From: Cyclaneusma minus
Lineage: Eukaryota; Ascomycota; Leotiomycetes; Marthamycetales; Marthamycetaceae
NCBI GenBank assembly: GCA_037179335.1
Contig: JAKZHN010000006.1
Span: forward strand, 558,001 to 622,000
Direction: 5' to 3'
Length of the DNA stretch: 64,000 nt
In this document: in pieces, positions 57,360 to 64,000 of the stretch
Layout: every line of letters starts with the position of its first letter
Numbering within the stretch: the first letter of the stretch is position 1
The notes under the pieces: generated by a model
Databases searched by the model: none
Told to the model about the DNA's origin: nothing
The model's input: only the letters and a program-made list of their open reading frames with translations
Program-made: the position numbers and the translations under genes

Positions 57360-57666
57360 GAACGGAATCTTCATGCTGGGGAGTAAAAGCTACACGAGCG
57401 AGAAGAATCATGCTGTGTATAGTAATTGATAGAAGTGTCTAAAAGACAGAAAAGCATGATGTCCGTTTGGCAATTCCCAAAACTACATGCGAGTTGCATG
57501 ACACACAAGCCCTGAGCGCAAGAAGCAATATTCAGTACTGCACGGTTTATTTCTTCCCCAGCTTCTACCAAGATCTGGTGTAGTTTACGAACACCAACTG
57601 AGTAACTAGCACTAACTACTGAGTACTCAGAAGTGGCCTCATGTGCTAGAAATCAGAGCCCGAAAT
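57360..57666. other. Intergenic between CCT7 and the GNAT gene (convergent)
   Basis: About 310 bp; no gene supported. Confidence 0.5.
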
Positions 57667-58521
57667 TTAGTATGGGAGCTGCATTGTCTCCGGGTCATAG
57701 ATCCCCTTTACTGGTCGCCACATACAGTACCTGCCACACATCCAGTCAGCTATTTCGTTCTCCTTACCCCAACACCATAAGAAGCTTAAAGAGGTGACAT
57801 ACCATGGTATAGGCTCAAACCTCTTCACCATATCCTTCCACTCCTCACTCGGCTCTTCCACATCGGTACTCATCTCGTCTTTCCTCACCAGCACAAACCC
57901 ATGTTTCTTATACAAGTGCATTCCCAGCTCCGTCGCCTCAAGGAAGCACTCCAATCCCAAACTATCTGCTTGATCCGTGCCCCACTTGAGCAGCAACGAG
58001 CCTGCGCCCTGACCCCGATACTCGGGGTGCGTGAAGCAGATTTCAAGCGCTATTCGCATATTTTGTCAAAACCGCATTCTCCGTTCAAGTCTCGAGAAAG
58101 TAAACTCACCACAATGCGGCCTCGTATACCTCCTACTCCTCGGCAAAATAATACTTCCCAGACTCATCTCCGCATACCTCCTCCGATCCCCCTCCGGCCA
58201 CATCGGCAAATGGATTTCCGGCTGTGGCTTGCCAGTGTAAGGATCTTCTTTGCGAATGTGCCAGCGACAGGCTGCGATGATTTGGTTGGAAGATGTGTCG
58301 GTTAATTTGATCCAATGGCTGGTTGGGTTGCCGTGATGGGCTTTCATGAGGCCGGCCTTGGAGAGTTGGATTTGGGCCTCGATAGCTGAGGGGGTGGAGG
58401 AGGAGGCGGGGAAGAGGAGGGGGAGGAAGGGGATGCGGGGGTGCGAGTAGGAGAGCCAGAGGAGGGGGATGAGGGCGTCGGCGTCGCTGTCTGAGGTGAC
58501 CTCTTCGACTTTGAAAGACAT
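57667..58521 (-). CDS. GNAT-family N-acetyltransferase
   Basis: Three exons on the minus strand, 58110-58521, 57803-58049 and 57667-57730, encode 240 residues. The acetyl-CoA-binding motif A is EICFTHPEYRGQGAGSLLLK (Q/R-x-x-G-x-G/A as RGQGAG), followed by LECFLEATELGMHLYKKHGF, the motif B that ends the fold. The N-terminal half (MSFKVEEVTSDSDADALIPL to IIAACRWHIRK) supplies the first strands. The C-terminus MWRPV is common in fungal GNATs of this type. The substrate is unknown; such proteins acetylate small amines or peptides. The second intron (57731-57802, 72 nt) is a multiple of three and has no stop, so an unspliced form would add 24 residues in frame. Confidence 0.85.
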
Positions 58522-58861
58522 GGTGATTGGTGACTGGTAAGGTAATTGGTCTTCGTCGAAAGGAAACTGGGGAGTTGAAATATGGGATTTGGAAAATGTG
58601 GTTCTTTCTTAATGGTATGAAGGAGAATTGAAGTTGTTTTGTTCTTGGACGTGATCTCGCGAGATAAGGATCTCGCAGTTGCAGGGGGTCGACGGTTAAC
58701 TAACAAGTGTTGGTTGCAACAGACTCAATCTGCTGTTAGCCGCCGGTCATGATCGCTGTCAATTTCGTTAGTACATCAAGATCGTCAAGGTGCAACTCTC
58801 TGTGTACTCAAGCTGAAGCATAATTCGGTCGTCAGTATCACTTTCATTGTACTATGTCAAA
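58522..58861. promoter_or_regulatory. Divergent region, GNAT / hydrolase
   Basis: 340 bp between two opposite start codons, likely containing both promoters. No specific site is called. Confidence 0.45.
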
Positions 58862-59855
58862 ATGGTAACACTAAGAGTCTCTACTGGAGAGACTCCATTT
58901 GAAGTGCCCCAGGCTGGTAAACCGTGCTATACATGCTATAAAATTGTCGGCAATCTTAAAAACGACGACTCCAAAGTCCCACTGATCACACTCCACGGCG
59001 GCCCTGGTGCATGTCACGAGCTGCTTGGCCCCCTGGCCGACCTAACTAAGCAATACGGCATTCCCGTGGTCTTCTACGACCAACTAGGGAATGGGAAATC
59101 AACGCACCTGCGAGAAAAAGCTGGCGACGAGTCTTTCTGGACCGAGGACTTATTCATCAGAGAGCTGGATAATCTGATAGACCACCTAGGTCTGCGTACC
59201 GGCTTCGATCTCTACGGCCAGAGCTGGGGTGGCATGCTCGCTACCCGTTATGCCACATTGCACCCTGAGGGGCTACGCAAGCTTGTCATTGCGGATGCGC
59301 CTGCTAGCATTGAGCTTGTCCTCAAGGGCGAAGAGATGTTACGAGCTGCGCTGCCGAAAGACGTGCGTGAGACGCTGGAAAGGTGTGTGAAAGAGGGTCG
59401 GACGGATTCTGAAGAGTATCGTGATGCAATGATGGTCTATGAGAAACGACATGTCTGTCGCATCGACCCTTTCCCGGAGGAGTTGCAAATCGCTTATGGT
59501 CATATCAAAGAAGATCCAACCGTTCCCTTCACCATGTGAGCCGATCTGTATACTTGTTGTCGTATTTGGCGAAAGCTGACCCCTGATTCGTAGGTGAGGA
59601 GGCAATACGTTGAAGCCTACAGGAAGTTTGAAAGACTGGACTATCATTCCAGATATCTCGAAGATCCAGGCCGAGACTTTCATTTTGCATGGTCGGTATG
59701 ATCAGGTGCAAGACGTCGCTGTGGTCCCATTCTTTGAGCAAATCTCGAGGGTTCGATGGGTGACGCTGGAAAACTCGAGCCATGTGGGATTCCTTGAAGA
59801 GCGTGAGCGGTATATGGAACTGATGGGTGGGTTTCTTGTTGGTTTCTCAGGTTGA
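58862..59855 (+). CDS. Proline iminopeptidase-like alpha/beta hydrolase, possibly disrupted
   Basis: Exon 1 runs from the ATG at 58862 to about 59535; the rest of the protein lies at 59594-59855. Exon 1 has the oxyanion motif HGGPGACHELL and the nucleophile elbow GQSWGG (Ser about 121), as in S33 prolyl aminopeptidases. The second part gives LKPTGSLKDWTIIPDISKIQ, HGRYDQV with the acid residue, and SSHVGF with the catalytic His. All triad members are therefore present. The join is the problem: with the GTGAGC donor at 59536 and the CGTAG acceptor before 59594, the codons read ATG then TGA, a stop in the frame needed downstream. Either a weak acceptor inside exon 2 is used (for example after 59626, which skips conserved residues), or the gene carries a nonsense change. 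Confidence 0.7.
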
Positions 59856-60590
59856 CGAACTGTTCTCGATCTACTCTTCGAGGTTTGAGATCCTATTTTC
59901 TTCCTGACAGTCGACTCAAGTCTTTAGTAGTCAATCAAAAATGACGATCCTGAGAAAGAAGAGTGCAGAAACCCGAAAGACATTTGTCTCTTAGGGCGGA
60001 AGACAGGCGCCAGTACCAGATCATGTATGAGACGGAATCCGAAGGCGGAGGCAAACCGGGGAAGTAGCTGGAAGGCCAGGTTGCCTTCCAATATTTCGCG
60101 GAATATGCAGAGGATACTGAGACCGGTTATCCAGCTACCAGTGTAGTTTCATTCCGGTTCATGTGTAGACTCAGGAGCCTTTGTGAAATGGGCTCCTGAT
60201 AATGTCAGCCAACCTGGCATATCTTGACTTTCTTTCTTGAATGTGGAATCGAACCAAGCGTTCCTTCATCTGATCATGTTTGACTTACTTTCTGAAACCG
60301 ACTACAGGCATACCGTCGAAGGCATATACTCCGGCTGGATTAATGGAAGCTTCTCTTCCCAGAGTTGACGATGAGAGGGAGCTGTCGGGGACCGTGGGAC
60401 AAAAGGTCTTGGTTTGCGCACGGGCCACAATCGATGCATCATGCTGGATACATTTGGGCGGCTTCGCGTAACCAAAAAAACACCACCCACGCTGCCATCC
60501 CATTGTATCAGATTCCGTGCTGATACTATAAAGACGGCCGTCTTCTCCTCGAGGCGTTGGTGCAGCTTGCACATCACAAGAACTTGGAAG
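59856..60590. other. Intergenic between the hydrolase and the SAK-HAD gene
   Basis: About 735 bp. Overlapping small frames on both strands lack recognisable domains. Nothing else is supported. Confidence 0.5.
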
Positions 60591-62495
60591 ATGAGCTCCG
60601 CATACGCCATGAACGGCGGCGCTTCGTCGTCTTTCACCCCCACCGCACTCAATCGCTGGAGTGTCGCGAACAAGAAATTGCCAGGTGAGTTTTGCCGCTC
60701 TGCGCGCCATGATCGCAGTTGACAAAGCTGCAGCTGTAGACAAGGTCAAGGCCTTACATGTGTATGACTTTGACAATACTCGTAAGTCAATTCTCCTGGC
60801 AACCCAGACCATCCGTCCCTTGCTGATCACAAACTAGTCTTCAACAGCCCGCTGCCGAATCCCAAAATATGGATCGGTAATACCATCGGCTTCCTACAGA
60901 CCCAGGACCCATTCGTGAATGGAGGATGGTGGCACGATTCTAGAATACTGGCCGCGACCGGAGATGGAGTCGAGAAAGAGGAGCCAAGAGCCTGGAAGGG
61001 CTGGTGGAACGAGAAGATCGTTGAGCTCATCGAACTGAGCATGAAGCAGAAGGACGCCCTGACCATTCTGCTCACTGGCCGTTCCGAGAGTGGATTTGCC
61101 GAGCTGATCAAGAAAATGGTTGCCAGCAAACACCTCGACTTCGATATCGTCTGTTTGAAGCCTGCCGCAGGACCGAACGGCGAGCGATTCCACAGCACTA
61201 TGGACTTCAAGCAAGTGTTCCTGAAGAGTCTGTGCGAAACCTACCGAGACGCTGAAGAGATCCGGATCTATGAGGATCGCATCAAGCACGTCCAAGGCTT
61301 CCGTGAATTCTTTACCGACTACAACAGAAGACAGAACGTCACTCCAACCCGAGGACCTATCACTGCTGAGGTTGTGCAAGTTGCAGACACAGCAGTACAG
61401 CTGGACCCAACGGTTGAAGTATCTGAGGTCCAGCGACTCATCAACGACCACAATGCTGCCGTCAGCAAGGGCGCGAAGGGTCAACGCAAGCAAATCAAGA
61501 AGACCGTGTTCTACACCGGCTATTTGATCTCTAATGCTGACACCCAGAAGCTACTAACACTTGCTTCGATTCCCTCGAATCTGCCAGATATTGAGCTCAA
61601 GTACCTGGCAAACAACATTCTCATTACTCCTCGTCCCTGCCCTGACAGCATTCTGGAGAAGGTTGGTGGCATGGGCAACAAGATGCTATGGGAAGTCGCC
61701 GGGACTGCAGTCTTTGAGAACAAGATCTGGGCATGTAGCGTCCGGCCAGTTCCAAATACGTCCAAGTACTACACTGAGAATGCCACGCCGCTGGTGGTTC
61801 TCGCTTTGCGAAAAGGCGCCCGCCCTTCTGATGCAGGTAATATCCAGAACTGGCAGCCGGTTGCCCCGGACAAGCAGCTCATCTTTGAGACCACCGTCGG
61901 AGAGAAGGTATCTCTACGGATCGAAAATGAAGACCCTGCCGAGGGCGAGTATGAGAGTCTTTTCCCCAACAAGGCAAACAAACGCAAGCATGCTGGGGAT
62001 GACTTTGGCAACGGCTCATCGAGAGGCGGCTACCAAGGCTACGGTCAGAATGGACGTGGCTCGCACCAGCAAGGTGGTCGTGGAGGTAATGGCAGAGGCG
62101 GCGGCTATCGCGGAAACGGTGGCCCTCGTGGAGGAGGCTATCGTGGATCTGGCGGTCGAGGTGGCAATGGCAACAACTCTGGCGGTCGGGGCAGAGGGCG
62201 AGGTGGCGGACCCAGCAATCACTACCGATCACTGGACGATGTTGGGCACGGCAATGCAGGAGGACAGCAGGGCGGTGGCTACGGCGGATCGGTTCCCTAC
62301 GATGACGACTATCCTCTTGGACAAAGCTACGCACCTCCTGCTCAACAACATACCCCATACCAGCAGGGGCAGCAGCAAGGCTATCAGAACCAGAACTTCC
62401 ACCCGTACCCGCAGTATCAGCAACCAGGTCAGGGTCAAGGCGACATGTCTGGTGGCGGAGGCTATGGTCAAGGGCCCCCTGGCAGCTTCTACTAG
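60591..62495 (+). CDS. Swiss-Army-Knife RNA-repair-like HAD protein with RGG tail
   Basis: Three exons, 60591-60684, 60734-60781 and 60838-62495, encode 599 residues. The HAD-type motif I is VYDFDNTLFNSPLPNPKIW (Asp43, Asp45), then a long helical part with ALTILLTGRSESGFAELIKK (motif II-like TGR) and RIKHVQGFREFF. A second folded domain (KKTVFYTGYLISNADTQKLL) follows at about residues 265-430. The last about 140 residues are Gly/Arg-rich with many RGG, GGY and Gln-rich repeats, typical of RNA-binding tails. The family name comes from predicted RNA-repair domain fusions; its activity in fungi is unproven. Two in-frame acceptors for intron 1 lie 15 nt apart (before 60719 and 60734), so a 5-residue difference (VDKAA) is possible. 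Confidence 0.87.
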
Positions 62496-63352
62496 ATGTG
62501 TGGAATACCCGTTCAATGCTGTATCACTAGCTTCATTGTTGCATGCATGGTAGAGGCGTTTTTGGTGGGGTCGGGTGGTGTTCTTTCGGAGAATTGGGCT
62601 GGAATATGTCCCATGCAGAGCTACATTTGCGAGGGGTGTAAGGGCTACAAAATTCAAGTTCTGGTGCAGTATTGACAGGACAGATGCCAAATTTCAAATG
62701 GCAGTTGAACAAGAGAGATTGATCCATGTTTTTTTTTATGATAGTGAAAATGGCCGAGGGTATGCAGACTTTCTTCGTCTCATTGTTGATTGTAGAGAGC
62801 CTTCTCTTCATCCCTTCTCCAGCAGCAATCCTGTGTAGTTTGATGGCAAAACACCCGGAGGATTAAAGGCGGCTGAGGTTTGGTAGGATGGAGGGAGGGA
62901 GGGGTACATGGTTATTTGCGAGTGAAGGCTGCGACCGTGGTGGTACACAAGATAATTGGTGAGAAAAAGCAAAAGGGCCCCCAAATCAACTAGGGTTTAA
63001 TTGGGTGCCATAGTCTTCAACTTCGCTTCGCTTTCAGCCGTTCTCAGCCTCCTACGCCCTTGTTACAACATCAACTGACTTGCTGGGGGATCTCCAGCCG
63101 CTCTACCAGCGAGTGATCGCAGCAATTTTGTTCCTCGCCCCTAAAAACGGTTTTTGAGGCTTTAAAAAGTAATAAATACTTAGTAATGTAAGTACATTAT
63201 CTCTCTGCTGATCGTCAGATCTTCCTCATTGAAATACCTACGATGACATCCAGCGCTCTTTTCCATTGTTCTATACCTAGCTATCTTTCCATAAGGCGCA
63301 GAATGCCCACTGTTCGACTTGTTACCCTGGATCCAAAATAGCCCCAGTCATA
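62496..63352. other. Intergenic between SAK-HAD and the secreted protein gene
   Basis: About 860 bp without a supported gene. A tRNA-like string near 63095-63130 on the minus strand (TCGCTGGTAGAGCG) was checked and lacks a T arm. Probable 3' and promoter sequence. Confidence 0.5.
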
Positions 63353-64000
63353 ATGCAGAACATACTGCAGTATTTATTCATTTCTGGTTTTCTTTTCTTC
63401 TTCATCTCCGCCCCAGTTTCAGCATCTACCGCTCCCGCCGGCGCCCCGACAACATGCTATTATCCCGATGGAACGACAATCTCAACGGATAAACGCTGTG
63501 ATAACAGTACCAGCGGTCATTCATCCTGCTGTCAGTCTGAATGCATGACCAGCGGTCTATGTCTTGATAATGGCTACTTCTCACGAGGCAGCTGTACCGA
63601 CGCTACATGGCAAGATGATGCATGCGCCAAATACTGCCGCACCGGTGAGTTTTCACTTCCCTTTGCCCCTTCTTCAGAAAAGAATACACATAATTCTAAA
63701 GCACTTTACGTTATATATATACTCGGTTTAAGTATATATACATCACTGATATATACCTGGTACTCAGATTACCCCCAAGGCGGCAAATCCTTCAATCCCT
63801 GGCAGCGAATCGACGACAGCGACTCCCCACCCCACAACTGGTGCTGCGGCTTTCCCAACGTGATAAATTCAACCTACGCCGAATGCACAACCACCGAATA
63901 CCCCGTCGTCGCCGGTACGGTCTTTGCAAACATCGCTGCTGCCACTCCTCTGTCCAGTACCTCGGTGATTAGCAATTCAGCGATTAGCACTTCAGCGACT
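63353..64000 (+). CDS. Secreted Cys-rich protein, 5' part
   Basis: Exon 1 runs 63353-63644 and exon 2 from 63768 past the window end. A signal peptide (MQNILQYLFISGFLFFFISA) is followed by a Cys-rich domain: TTCYYPDGTT, RCDNSTSGHSSCCQSECMTS, GLCLDNGYFSRGSCTDATWQ and CAKYC, then NWCCGFPNV in exon 2. This pattern of paired cysteines, often followed by a Ser/Thr-rich stretch and a membrane segment, is common in fungal surface proteins of unknown role; here a Ser/Thr repeat (SNSAISTSAT) begins at the window edge. The rest of the protein, including any membrane anchor, is not visible. Confidence 0.8.
   Translation, partial: MQNILQYLFISGFLFFFISAPVSASTAPAGAPTTCYYPDGTTISTDKRCDNSTSGHSSCCQSECMTSGLCLDNGYFSRGSCTDATWQDDACAKYCRTGEFSLPFAPSSEKNTHNSKALYVIYILGLSIYTSLIYTWYSDYPQGGKSFNPWQRIDDSDSPPHNWCCGFPNVINSTYAECTTTEYPVVAGTVFANIAAATPLSSTSVISNSAISTSAT

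Noticed and set aside
63080..63135. tRNA-like minus-strand string with an A-box-like TCGCTGGTAGAGCG.
   Set aside because: The anticodon loop lacks U33 and there is no T arm or acceptor pairing.

Overview
The window is nuclear DNA of a filamentous ascomycete (Pezizomycotina; a Dothideomycete is my guess, not shown). The evidence is short spliceosomal introns (about 45-330 nt) with GTNNGT-type donors, recognisable fungal housekeeping genes, a dispersed 5S rRNA gene, an intron-bearing tRNA-Ile, and two LTR retrotransposons reduced to AT-rich sequence by C-to-T and G-to-A changes typical of repeat-induced point mutation (RIP). Exon joins below were worked out by eye from reading frame, splice signals and family conservation.

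Layout. 1-3799: 3' part of GRC3 (rRNA-processing kinase), a 283-bp MITE with perfect 33-bp inverted repeats, and vacuolar aspartic protease PEP4. 3800-17003: accessory region with five related intronless genes for 2EXR-like proteins. Three are intact (minus strand), one is a decayed copy (4185-4959), and one plus-strand copy (10291-17003) is split first by a 4,840-bp LTR retrotransposon and then by a 1,071-bp terminal-inverted-repeat element. 17396-32613: conserved genes eIF3e, mL49/IMG2, the SWI/SNF ARID subunit SWI1, a 3.9-kb gene-free stretch, an EVE-domain (THYN1-like) protein and a CaMK-type kinase. 32614-38184: second LTR retrotransposon (5,571 bp, opposite orientation, 5-bp target duplication intact). 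38185-40801: gene-free DNA with degenerate tandem repeats, tRNA-Ile and a truncated inverted tRNA-Ile copy. 40802-64000: dense housekeeping block with SMC4, an ELYS-domain protein, NUP42, ribosomal protein uS10, CUE3/RQT3, a secreted FAD oxidase, 5S rRNA, CCT7, a GNAT acetyltransferase, a proline-iminopeptidase-like hydrolase with a suspicious stop at its splice junction, a Swiss-Army-Knife HAD/RGG protein, and the start of a secreted Cys-rich protein cut by the window end.

The conserved genes share no single pathway, though chromatin and nuclear-pore functions (SWI1, SMC4, ELYS, NUP42) and translation functions (eIF3e, mL49, uS10, CUE3, GRC3) are well represented. The most unusual part is 4-17 kb: a small lineage-type gene family turning over by tandem duplication, frameshift decay and nested transposon insertion, with clean insertion footprints that let the pre-insertion gene be read. 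Both LTR elements show the same RIP geometry: only the inward-facing parts of each LTR are mutated.
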